From Chrysophaeum taylorii (lineage: Eukaryota > Sar > Pelagophyceae > Pelagomonadales > Pelagomonadaceae), in contig JAQMWT010000443.1 in the NCBI GenBank assembly GCA_029834535.1, forward strand, positions 186,001 to 250,000: a stretch of 64,000 nucleotides of DNA. Reading direction: 5' to 3'. Below the pieces are notes generated by a model. That model searched no databases. It had not been told where the DNA came from and saw only the letters and a list, made by a program, of their open reading frames with translations. A program made the position numbers and the translations under genes. This document shows, one piece after another, positions 28,979 through 37,236 of this stretch; the first letter of the stretch is position 1, and each line of letters starts with the position of its first letter.

Positions 28979-30880
28979 TCAGACGTTGTTGTTGTTGTTG
29001 TTGTTGTTGGTTGGGTGACGATTCGGGTCTGCTGCTGGTGGTGCTGCTGAGTCGTTGAGCGCGGTGAGCTTGAGGGCCGAAGTATAGGTGTTCGCCGTGA
29101 GCTGGATGACCTCGTCATGGGTGACGGTCGGGCCCGTGAGCGCTGCCTTGACGAGGAGGCGGTCGCGAGCGAAGACGGAGGCGATCGAGCAGCCAAGAAC
29201 GAAGCACGCGAGGGCCGCGATGACGAGCCAGGAGAGATGGATGTCGCGGCGTCGCGCCTTTGCCCGCCTGCGCTCGGCCCGAGCGCGCCGCTTTTGGCGC
29301 GCCTCCTCGGCGGCGGCGTCATCCTTGTTGGGACGAACGGCATCTCGCGCGGCGCGGCACTCTTCGGCAGAAACTTTTTCCAAGACGATATGGTCGACGG
29401 CGAGATGGGTGCCGCTGTCGTCGGCCGGTGTCACGCAGGCTGGATCGAAGGTGTAGGCCCCGGGGTCGTCGCTGCCGCAGGCGTCCCGGCGCCACTCGAA
29501 CTTGGCCGTCCGGTCGTCTACGAGTTCGAGACGGCCAAAGCCAAAGGAGGACTCGCGGAAGATGGACCACGCGGGCTGCGGGTGGATCCAGTGGGCGCCG
29601 GTGTTTTCGCGGTTCCCGCCGTCGCCGATGTTGAGGTAGGTTGGGCCGCATTTGTCGACCTCCGCGTCGTAGACGCCCGAGGTCGATCGCTCGTAGGCGT
29701 GGACGTGGCCGCTCAGGACGAGGTCGGCGCCGTAAGCGTAGAGGAGGGGCTCGTAGGCTTGGCGCATCAGCTCGGCTTCGCCCGGGTGGGCGTAGTTCGA
29801 AGTGTAGAAGGGAGCGTGCATCATGACCACTACCCACGGGGTCGCCCCTCGGTCGATCGAGTCGAGGTCGTCGACGAGCCACTCGCGCTGGAGCCGGTCG
29901 CCACCGCGGACGTAGTTGTCGTACGAGTTGAGCGCGATGACGTGGACGGGCCCGATGTCAACGCTCCAGTACAAGGGGCTCGTCGAGTAGCTCGCCACGT
30001 GGGGCGTGGGCCACCGCTCGAGAAAATGGAGCCAGTTTTCGCTGCTGCCGATCTCGTGGTTGCCGCCGGTAACGAGGACCGGGATGCTCGACGCGAGGGG
30101 CTCGGCGAGCTTGCCAAAGGTGTCCCAGCGAAAGGCCCATCCGTCGGAATAACTCAGGTCTCCGGCGAGCAGCACGGCGTCGGGCTCCATCGCGCGCAGC
30201 GCCGTCAGCGTACGATTGCTGACGGCGGTCTGGCCGACGTCGGCGGTTAGCCCGAGGACGAAGGGATACCCCAGCTTGGGAAACTGGAAGGTTCGCACGG
30301 CCCCAACCGACGAGGGCACGGCGTAGTAGTACCGCACCCCGGGCACGAGGTCCTCGAGGACTACGGTATGGATTACGGGCGACGAATATATCGCGCCGGG
30401 ATTCTTGTAGACGGCGAGACCTTCCGGAGGGACGGGTGGGTCGGCGCGCGACGACGACCCCGGCGCGGCCCAGGCTGTGGTGTTCGCCATGTCCTTCACC
30501 TCTTCGGGCGTCGCGAAGGGTGCTCCCATCTTGGGCGCCCAAAGGTACGAGTCGACCGACATAAGCGACGCGTACGAGCGCGCGACGCCCCTCGCGACGC
30601 GTTCGAGCCGCGAAGTTCCAAACTTAACCCTCGACGAGGTCGTCGGCGACGCGGACACATACGTCACCACCGCCGAGCTCTTCGACGCGACACTGACGTG
30701 GATCTGCGACTCGCAGGCAGCTCCGCGAAAGTAGTCATCGCCGGGATTCTGGTATGTCGTGAACGTGAAACCGCAGCTCGGGTGGATTTCGCGCGCCTGC
30801 AGGACCCGCGAGGCCCCGGGCCGAACGTACTCGGACGTGTGCGCCGCAACGACCGCCAACGAGACGACCGCCTTGATCAT
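28979..30880 (-). CDS. purple acid phosphatase (metallophosphoesterase), membrane-anchored
   Basis: A 633-residue secreted or vacuolar phosphatase. Start chosen at MIKAVVSLAVVAAHT, a short signal peptide; the frame extends 23 codons further. A fibronectin-like N-terminal domain (VKFGTSRLERVA..., LEDLVPGVRYYYAV) precedes the catalytic domain. All five metal-binding blocks are present: TADVG, GDLSYSD, GGNHEI, MMHAPFY and SGHVHAYER. The spacing fits plant/algal PAPs that release phosphate from organic esters. After the catalytic core a basic coiled segment leads to one C-terminal transmembrane helix (SWLVIAALACFVLGCSIASVFA), so the enzyme is a tail-side membrane protein. It ends in a short Asn run encoded by (GTT)n on the plus strand. 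Confidence 0.9.
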   Translation of the reverse strand: MIKAVVSLAVVAAHTSEYVRPGASRVLQAREIHPSCGFTFTTYQNPGDDYFRGAACESQIHVSVASKSSAVVTYVSASPTTSSRVKFGTSRLERVARGVARSYASLMSVDSYLWAPKMGAPFATPEEVKDMANTTAWAAPGSSSRADPPVPPEGLAVYKNPGAIYSSPVIHTVVLEDLVPGVRYYYAVPSSVGAVRTFQFPKLGYPFVLGLTADVGQTAVSNRTLTALRAMEPDAVLLAGDLSYSDGWAFRWDTFGKLAEPLASSIPVLVTGGNHEIGSSENWLHFLERWPTPHVASYSTSPLYWSVDIGPVHVIALNSYDNYVRGGDRLQREWLVDDLDSIDRGATPWVVVMMHAPFYTSNYAHPGEAELMRQAYEPLLYAYGADLVLSGHVHAYERSTSGVYDAEVDKCGPTYLNIGDGGNRENTGAHWIHPQPAWSIFRESSFGFGRLELVDDRTAKFEWRRDACGSDDPGAYTFDPACVTPADDSGTHLAVDHIVLEKVSAEECRAARDAVRPNKDDAAAEEARQKRRARAERRRAKARRRDIHLSWLVIAALACFVLGCSIASVFARDRLLVKAALTGPTVTHDEVIQLTANTYTSALKLTALNDSAAPPAADPNRHPTNNNNNNNNV

Positions 30881-30999
30881 CGGCGCTGGGATTGATTGGG
30901 CTGTCGTCTTTGCCCCAATCACCACCAACCACACGCGTGATTCGGTCAAGATTCAATCTCCTTTTATCCAAACCCTGCTCGTGGTACCAGAAGGCCTAG
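30881..30999. promoter_or_regulatory. 119-bp divergent promoter, phosphatase / PLP decarboxylase
   Basis: Divergent ATGs at 30880 (minus) and 31000 (plus). No clear core motif is visible; shared promoter is inferred from spacing. Confidence 0.35.
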
Positions 31000-32490
31000 A
31001 TGATGATGCGTCGAGCCTCGTCGTCCGTGCTTCGGCGAATGGTGGATCGGGTGGTGGCGTACTACGAAGCGAAGGAGGAGCGCGTCGCGGCGTTGGTGTC
31101 GCCTCTGGAGGTGGAGAGGATCCTCAAGGCGCGGACGGGGGAGGGGCTGTGTGTGTCGGGGGCGGCGATGAGCGAGGACGCCGTAATGCAGTCGCTCGAG
31201 GCGGTGCTGGAGACGAGCGTCCGGACGCAGCACCCGTTGTTTTTGAATCAATTGTACGGGGAGTCATCGGCGGTGTCGGTCGGCGGCGAGGCCGCCCTGG
31301 CGGTCCTCAACACGAACGCTCATACGTACGAGGTCGCGCCGGCGCTGACGCTCGTCGAGCGCGCCGTCGTGGAGAGGGTCGGGCGGCTGGTGGGATGGGA
31401 GAGGGTCGACGGTCTCACGACGTCCGGCGGCTCGATGTCGAATCTGTACGCGCTCCATCTGGCGAGGCACGCGGCCGATCCGGAAGTCGCGAAGCGAGGT
31501 GCTTCCGGTCGAAGCGCGCCGTCGTGCGCCTTCGTGTCGGAGGACGCGCACTACTCGTTTTTGAAGGCGAGCCGCGTGATGGGGCTCGGCGACGACAACC
31601 TCGTCGCCGTCAGCACCGACCGCGCGAGCGGCGCCGTGGACGTCGATTCGCTCGAGGCCGCGATCGAGAAGAGTCGCGCCGAGGGCCGCGTCCCCTTCTT
31701 CGTTGGAACGACGGCCGGCACGACGGTGCGTGGCGGCTTCGACGACCTCGGAGCGGTCTCCGAGGTGTGCGCGAGGCACGGTCTGTGGCACCACTGCGAC
31801 GCCGCCTGGGGCGGGCCCGCGCTCCTGTCCGAGTCTCTGCGCGCGGCGATGCGCGGCGTCGAGGCCTGCGACTCGGTCGCGCTCAATTTCCACAAGCTCC
31901 TCAACGTCGCGCTCCCGTGCGCCCTGTTCGTTACGCGGCACCCCCGGTCCTTTGGGGTCAACGCGACGCACGCCCCCTACCTCTTCCAGGACGAAAAGCC
32001 CTTCGCCGACCTCGATCCCGGCGACAAGTCGATCCAGTGCGGCCGCAAGGCCGACGCCCTCAAAATCTGGCTCGCGTGGCGCGCCGAGGGGGATCGAGGC
32101 CTCGCGCGCACCGTCGACGCCTGCGTCGACCTCGCGCGGCGCGCGGCCGACAAAGTTCGGACCCACCCGCGCCTCGACCTCGTCTTCGAGCCGACCTTCG
32201 CCAACGTGTGCTTCCGCCCGAGCCCCCGCCAGATCGCCGCGCTCGACGACCCCGACGCCCGCGCCCGGGCCGCCCGACGTCTCCCGCCCCTCGTCAAGCG
32301 CGAAATGCACGCGCGAGGATGCGCGCTCATCGGCGTCACGACCCACCGATATGCGGGGGACGCTCCCTTCTTTCGTCTCGTCGTCGCGCACGGCAACTCG
32401 CTCGAATTTTCCGACCTCGAGCGCACCCTCGACCTCATCGCCGACATCTCGGAGGAACCCGCGCTCTTGGCGGAGGCGTTGTCGCAATAA
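31000..32490 (+). CDS. PLP-dependent group II decarboxylase (cysteine sulfinate/glutamate/aspartate decarboxylase-like)
   Basis: A 496-residue pyridoxal-phosphate enzyme. Motifs in order: HPLFLNQLYGE, AHTYEVAPALTLVE, GLTTSGGSMSNLYAL (phosphate-binding), SEDAHYSFLKAS (His stacking on PLP), TTAGTTVRGGFDDL, WHHCDAAWGGP (Asp holding the pyridine nitrogen), SVALNFHKLL (the Schiff-base Lys in N-x-HK) and KSIQCGRKADALKIWLAW. The last block is typical of the CSAD/GAD-like branch. The reaction should be loss of CO2 from an acidic amino acid (cysteine sulfinate, glutamate or aspartate), giving hypotaurine, GABA or beta-alanine; substrate cannot be fixed from sequence. Length is normal. The N-terminal 15 residues (MMMRRASSSVLRR) could be a mitochondrial presequence. 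Confidence 0.9.
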   Translation: MMMRRASSSVLRRMVDRVVAYYEAKEERVAALVSPLEVERILKARTGEGLCVSGAAMSEDAVMQSLEAVLETSVRTQHPLFLNQLYGESSAVSVGGEAALAVLNTNAHTYEVAPALTLVERAVVERVGRLVGWERVDGLTTSGGSMSNLYALHLARHAADPEVAKRGASGRSAPSCAFVSEDAHYSFLKASRVMGLGDDNLVAVSTDRASGAVDVDSLEAAIEKSRAEGRVPFFVGTTAGTTVRGGFDDLGAVSEVCARHGLWHHCDAAWGGPALLSESLRAAMRGVEACDSVALNFHKLLNVALPCALFVTRHPRSFGVNATHAPYLFQDEKPFADLDPGDKSIQCGRKADALKIWLAWRAEGDRGLARTVDACVDLARRAADKVRTHPRLDLVFEPTFANVCFRPSPRQIAALDDPDARARAARRLPPLVKREMHARGCALIGVTTHRYAGDAPFFRLVVAHGNSLEFSDLERTLDLIADISEEPALLAEALSQ

Positions 32491-32619
32491 TAATAACAAG
32501 GTGGAGGAAGAAGAGAAAGGAGAAGCCCCGAGAACCGTTTTTTTTTTCGCAAACTAAAAAACGACAACGGGGCGGTGTTCAACAGAAGGAAGACGCCATG
32601 TTTTTCTCCTCCTAAAAAA

Positions 32620-34704
32620 TCAAGGGCTGCGGCGGCGGCGAAAGGACGTGGGCTGCTGCGGTCGCCCGGCGACCAGCCTGGGCGAAGGAGACTTTAAGAA
32701 GCCACAGCGGTGGTAGCTGACGTAGGTGAGGACGTGGAGGGCGATCGCGTAGAGAATAAAGAGCGCGCGCGAGAGGCCCACGAGGCGGCCCTTTTTCGCC
32801 AGATGCTTCGAGGACTTGTGCTTGGGGCTCCCGTTGTTGGCCTCGACGTCCAAGCTCGGTCGGCGCTGCTGCAGGAGCTGGGTGATCTGGCGCGCCTGGT
32901 CGCGGAGGGTGCGGTCTCTCGCGTCGAGGTCTGCCGCGCGCGCCGTCTCGAGGTCCGCGCGGAGGCGGTCGAGCGCGGCTTGGCGGTCGACGAGGGCGTC
33001 CTCGAGCTGGGACTCCAAGTGGCGAGCCCTCGCCTCGGCGTCGCGGCGCGCCGCGGCCGCGCCGACCATCTTGTCGGCGAGCTGGTCGATCTCGGCGCGA
33101 AGGCGTCGCGCGCCCGCGATCAGCGCGCCGTTGACGGCTCGAGAGGCGTCGCGGGCGTCGCGCTCGACGTCGACCCGGGCCCCGACCTGCGAGGCTTGGT
33201 CCTTCGCCTCCCGTGCCTCGAGCCGCGCCGTCCGGAGCTGCTCGTTGAGGGTTTTCAGCGCGGCGAGCTCGCGGCTCTTGCGACTCGACCGCTCGCGGTC
33301 GAGCTCGGCAAGCGCGTCTTTGGCGACGGCCGACGCCTCGGCCGCTCGCCGCGCGGCCGTCGCCGCCTCCACCTTGGCCGCCTCCACCTGTGCGGCCGAG
33401 GTCGTCGACCCCCGGAGCGCCTCGACCTCGGCGGAGAGGACGGCCGTCGCCGCGCGCGCCTCCTCGGCCTCGCGCTCCGCCTCGGCCGCGCGCTTGCGCG
33501 CGCTCGCGAGCTTGGTCGCCGCCGCGTCGGCGAGGACGGCACCGTCGGCTTCGGCCGCCTCCGCGCGCTTGCGGAGCCGCTCGCACTCGGACGCGAGCTT
33601 TTCCGACGCAGCCGCAGGCTGCTGCCGACTCGCCGCCTCGATCGCGCGCGCGTACTCCTTGATTCCTCCGAGCACGCGCTCGACCGCGTCCTCCGTCGGC
33701 GGCGCGGCCGCCGCCGCCGTCGGCGCGAGGGCCAGCTTGGTCGCGCAGTCGCGGCTCGTCGTCGCGACCTTGAGGGCCTTGCGCGTCTCGTCCATCGCGA
33801 CGCGGTGCTTCTCGAACGCGTCCAACCGGAACGCGAGAAGCGCCGCGCGCGGCGTCGTCGCCGACTCGGACGACCGACGCCCCGGCCGACGGCGCGCGGC
33901 GGTCTCGGCACGGAGCGCGGCCCGAGCGAGCCGCCAGGCCGTCGCCGAGGCCTTGGACCGCTCCATGAGGGCGACCTCGCGCATGCTCCGGTGCTGGAGC
34001 TCGCTCGTCTCGGCGTCGTCGCGTCGCGCGCGAGTCGCCGCGGCCTCGGCCGTTTCGAGGGCGTCCTCGACTCGCGCGAGCTTGGCGCGCGCGCGGCCTG
34101 CCGGCCGCCCGCACGCCTCGACGGCACGCACCAACGCGGCGTCGGCGTCGCGCCCGCGCCGACCGCACGCCTCGAGCTCGACGCGCGCGCTCTCGAGGAC
34201 CTCCTCGACGTCGACGTTCGTTTCACGATACCCGCGTATCTTCGCCGTCACCTCCTTGCGGCCCGCCGTCCGCGCCGCCCTCGCGTCCCCCGCGTCCGCC
34301 ACGCGCAGCTCGAGCTCGTCGGCACCCGCCCTCGCGTCGTCCAGCAGTCGCGCGCACGACCTAACCAACCGCCGCGCCCGCGCGATCGCGTCCACCTCCG
34401 CGTACCCCGACGACGCTCCCCCAATCTCCTCCTCCTCCGGTTCGATCGGTGCCGACGTCACCGGTCGCGTCGCCCCCAGCGACGGCCACGCCTCCTCGTC
34501 CTCATCCTCCTCCGCCAACACCGGCCTCCGCTCCACCTCGGCAGAATCGCCCAGGGCCCCTAACCTGTGCCGCGTCGTCTCGCTCGACGTCGGCACCTCC
34601 TCCTCCTTATTCGCGCCCTCATCCTTCTTCTTCTTCTCGAGCCGCGCATCGATGCTCGACTGCACTTCGTCGAGCTTCGACTGCAGAGACTGCACCCAAG
34701 ACAT
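32620..34704 (-). CDS. golgin-84/CASP-like tail-anchored coiled-coil protein
   Basis: A 694-residue protein dominated by Ala/Arg/Glu coiled coil (about residues 105-620). The start MSWVQSLQSKLDEVQSSID matches the short N-terminal helix typical of golgin-84; a Met 20 codons upstream is out of character. An acidic low-complexity section follows (EEDEDEEAWPS). The C-terminus has a basic patch, then RALFILYAIALHVLTYVSY, a single transmembrane anchor with the R-x-L-F...Y...LH pattern of golgin-84 and CASP. These are Golgi rim tethers that capture intra-Golgi vesicles. The tail after the helix (35 residues) is longer than usual. The opposite strand is also open for hundreds of codons, an effect of GC-rich codon bias. 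Confidence 0.7.
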   Translation of the reverse strand: MSWVQSLQSKLDEVQSSIDARLEKKKKDEGANKEEEVPTSSETTRHRLGALGDSAEVERRPVLAEEDEDEEAWPSLGATRPVTSAPIEPEEEEIGGASSGYAEVDAIARARRLVRSCARLLDDARAGADELELRVADAGDARAARTAGRKEVTAKIRGYRETNVDVEEVLESARVELEACGRRGRDADAALVRAVEACGRPAGRARAKLARVEDALETAEAAATRARRDDAETSELQHRSMREVALMERSKASATAWRLARAALRAETAARRRPGRRSSESATTPRAALLAFRLDAFEKHRVAMDETRKALKVATTSRDCATKLALAPTAAAAAPPTEDAVERVLGGIKEYARAIEAASRQQPAAASEKLASECERLRKRAEAAEADGAVLADAAATKLASARKRAAEAEREAEEARAATAVLSAEVEALRGSTTSAAQVEAAKVEAATAARRAAEASAVAKDALAELDRERSSRKSRELAALKTLNEQLRTARLEAREAKDQASQVGARVDVERDARDASRAVNGALIAGARRLRAEIDQLADKMVGAAAARRDAEARARHLESQLEDALVDRQAALDRLRADLETARAADLDARDRTLRDQARQITQLLQQRRPSLDVEANNGSPKHKSSKHLAKKGRLVGLSRALFILYAIALHVLTYVSYHRCGFLKSPSPRLVAGRPQQPTSFRRRRSP

Positions 34705-35298
34705 CACGACGACGACACCCTTTCTTTCCTTCTTCTTCGTGCTCAACGTCTCAACGTCTTTCAACGGCTTTCTTTGCCTTCCCCCCCTTTCCGACGCGAG
34801 GTGTGCCGCGTACCACCGTCAACGACTTTGGCGGCGACTTCACAGTCACTATCTCTCACGTGTTGGCAACCGTCGACGCTTTGAAGCGGTGGCGACATCA
34901 ACAAAGAAAGCCATAGGCTTTATTTACGCTGCCGCAGGTGGGAAAAGCCAGCCACATGAAGCACCGCAACCAACAGCACGAGGCACACGACTAACAAATG
35001 ATGATGGCTTGTTTGCCGTCAGCTAGAGCACGAAAAGTACGCCATTATGGTGACATCATCCCAAGAAAGTGGTGGTTGCGAGTCGAACACTGACGCGATA
35101 ATATTGTGCGCATGCTTCATTCATCTAAAAGGGTCGTCGTCTGGAAGGAACAACCTGGACGTCCTCTCTCCTCCGTTGTTGGCATCACGCTACACAATGA
35201 TTTCGACTTCCCGTGGAGTATGTGTGGCAGCGAAAGCACATCACGCAAAAAACGCGAGATTCGACTCGGAGCACCAGCTGAGATGAAATTCGCGCGAT

Positions 35299-35328
35299 AG
35301 CGGCGGCGGCGGCGGCGGCGGCGGCGGA
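35299..35328. repeat. (CGG)n trinucleotide tract
   Basis: About nine perfect GCG/CGG units in a non-coding setting. Confidence 0.9.
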
Positions 35329-35702
35329 CATCGCTCGAAATGGTGTCGCGAGCCGTGTTCGCAAATAAAATGCTTCGAACAACTTAGAGCCCAGTGCTGC
35401 ACACTGCGGAGTCGACATGACGTGGGCACCAAAACAACAACATAGCCAACTTGTCGTCGTCGCCGACCAAATACAGCCGCCATTGTTGCTACTGCTGTGG
35501 GCCGGTCGTCGTCGTAACAATTCAGCAAGTTTGATAAACGCACACCAGTTTCTTGCTGCTGCGCCCGGTTCGCGCGTGCCTCTCGTCTGGACACGCGCCG
35601 CAATGCAAAACCATAGGGTTGGAATGACCGATCACAGGCGGCAGGTGACCATTGATTGCTTTGGCCTCGCGACGTTTCGTGGGTGCGAGACGCTTCCGTT
35701 GG

Positions 35703-36050
35703 ATGAAGATTTGGGCGCTTCTTTCTGTGGCACGTTCTATTGCCGCGGCGAGGACGTCGACGAACGACATTCTCGACAACAACAACTATGTCACCTTCGA
35801 CCGTGTCTCGGCGGACGTCGCGAGAAAAATTCATGCGAATGAAAACCCCGAAGTATATATACAGCTCGAGGCGATATGTGAGCTGTTGTACGAGGAGATA
35901 ACCCAGAGACCCCAAAAGTGCGCTCGCGACCTTATGGAGTCAAGGACGCCAGCATTATTATTTCGAATTCCTCTGGCCCGGTGGGTGACCAGCGGGGCGC
36001 CGCCTACTATAGCTATCCACCCCCCTAGTACGTTGGGGGGCACCAGCTAG
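35703..36050 (+). CDS. weak candidate: small secreted protein
   Basis: A 115-codon frame starting MKIWALLSVARSIAAARTST, which looks like a signal peptide, followed by LDNNNYVTFDRVSADVARK and a helical, mildly acidic stretch (LEAICELLYEEI). The last 40 residues lose this character and may be intron or UTR. No family recognised and nothing in the context supports it. Could be chance. Confidence 0.2.
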   Translation: MKIWALLSVARSIAAARTSTNDILDNNNYVTFDRVSADVARKIHANENPEVYIQLEAICELLYEEITQRPQKCARDLMESRTPALLFRIPLARWVTSGAPPTIAIHPPSTLGGTS

Positions 36051-36296
36051 TTATAGCACACGGGTGGCGCATAGGTGAGGTTCTATTTCTTCGGGAATTT
36101 CCCTTACCTCGAACGACGACAATAATAGCATGGTCACCAGGGGAAAAAATAATAATGATTGTCTGCGCGCGGGACGACGTGGGTCGCTGTAGTTAAGGGC
36201 GGCGGCGACAACAATTACAAGAAGAAAGGGACGGACGTCCCAGGGTCCTGTGCGAAGGCCGCAAAGGAGAACATGGGAGTGTCCGTGTCGCGAAGA

Positions 36297-37208
36297 TTAC
36301 TTCGACTTTGACGAGTTGAACATGCGGTTGAGGCGCGCGATGTCGTCGGGCGAGGCCGAGCGGGGGGGTGCGCGGGAAGAAGAGGCCGGGCGCGAGGAGG
36401 AGGCTGCCGGGCGCGAGGAGGAAGCGGCCGGGCGCGAGGAGGAGGCTGCCGGGCGCGAGGAGGAGGCGGCCGGGCGCGCGGATGGCCTCGAGGGCGAAGA
36501 TGGCGGGGGACGCTGCTGTCCAGGTGGTGGACGGGAACGCGCGGCGGTGCCCGAGGGTCCGGAGGGGCGGGGTCGGGGGGGGGGTCCCCCACCCCCACCC
36601 CCACCCCCTCGAGGAGAGGGACCGGTGTCGGTGCCGTTGGTAGCATTGAAGGAGCGCTCGCGGAGCTCGGCCATGATGTCGACATCGGATTCGGCCTGGC
36701 CCTGGACGCTAAAGAATTCGTCTTCGGCTTGACGAATGCGATCGTTGGCTTCCTTGATCTTTTCGAATTCCTTGTCTTTGCGCGATTTCTGGGCAAGTCG
36801 ATTAGCGACCATCAAGATCGCGAAGATGGGGAGAGCGGCGGCCCAGGTCGAGTCGGGCTTGTCGATTTCCTCTCTTTCGCGGCCGTAGCCGGCGTAGGCG
36901 AGATACTTGAGAGGGATAGGGGCCGCCGAGGCGATCGCCGGCTGCAGCACGAGCGAGACGAGGAGCGACTTTGCCACCACCTTGACAGCGTCCCACACGA
37001 CGGGTCCCCACCGGTGGCCGAGGCGTTGGACCTTTGTTGTCGTCGTCGGTGCCGCGCATTCGGCGCTCAGGATACGGGACTGGAGGCGCGACATGCATTC
37101 CGAGCTCCGCTGCTGCGAGCATACGGGGGTCTGCCGCAGCGGCTTGAGGGTGCGCACTGGCGGGGCAAACCCGCCGCACATCTCTAACACCACCAGAAGC
37201 ACTATCAT
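36297..37208 (-). CDS. predicted plastid protein with Pro-rich tandem repeats, function unknown
   Basis: A 303-residue protein. The N-terminus MIVLLVVLEMCGGFAPPVR is a signal peptide with Phe right after the likely cut, followed by a Ser/Arg/Thr-rich stretch: the bipartite plastid signal of stramenopile algae. A second hydrophobic part ends LQPAIASAAPIPLKYLAY, which may be a thylakoid signal or a transmembrane anchor; another membrane helix is WAAALPIFAILMVANRLA. Then come a charged coiled segment (KEFEKIKEANDRIRQAEDEFF) and a Gly/Pro-rich linker with about five SSSRPAA repeats encoded by a tandem DNA repeat near 36375-36480. The extreme C-terminus (DDIARLNRMFNSSKSK) is non-repetitive. No known family recognised. 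Confidence 0.65.
   Translation of the reverse strand: MIVLLVVLEMCGGFAPPVRTLKPLRQTPVCSQQRSSECMSRLQSRILSAECAAPTTTTKVQRLGHRWGPVVWDAVKVVAKSLLVSLVLQPAIASAAPIPLKYLAYAGYGREREEIDKPDSTWAAALPIFAILMVANRLAQKSRKDKEFEKIKEANDRIRQAEDEFFSVQGQAESDVDIMAELRERSFNATNGTDTGPSPRGGGGGGGGPPPRPRPSGPSGTAARSRPPPGQQRPPPSSPSRPSARPAASSSRPAASSSRPAASSSRPAASSSRPASSSRAPPRSASPDDIARLNRMFNSSKSK
36375..36480. repeat. in-frame tandem repeat of about 21 bp
   Basis: Units of GAGGAGGCTGCCGGGCGC with small length changes, coding for the SSSRPAA repeats of the minus-strand plastid protein. Length polymorphism would change protein length in frame. Confidence 0.8.
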
Positions 37209-37236
37209 GATGATCGTTGACGTTTGTGCGACAACT

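Larger units (their letters stand above)
34705..36296. other. long region without a firm gene
   Basis: About 1.6 kb. Includes the promoter side of the golgin gene, a (CGG)n tract at 35299-35328, and a possible short secreted-protein frame at 35703-36050 (listed separately). Between 36060 and 36210 the DNA is AT-richer. No RNA genes recognised. Confidence 0.5.

Noticed and set aside
32710-35026. Long plus-strand frames opposite the golgin gene
   Set aside because: Ser/Ala/Arg composition without domains; the minus strand carries the coiled coil and tail anchor.
35241-35915. 224-codon minus-strand frame
   Set aside because: Contains a Pro run from the CGG tract, has no domain, and overlaps an equally weak plus-strand frame.
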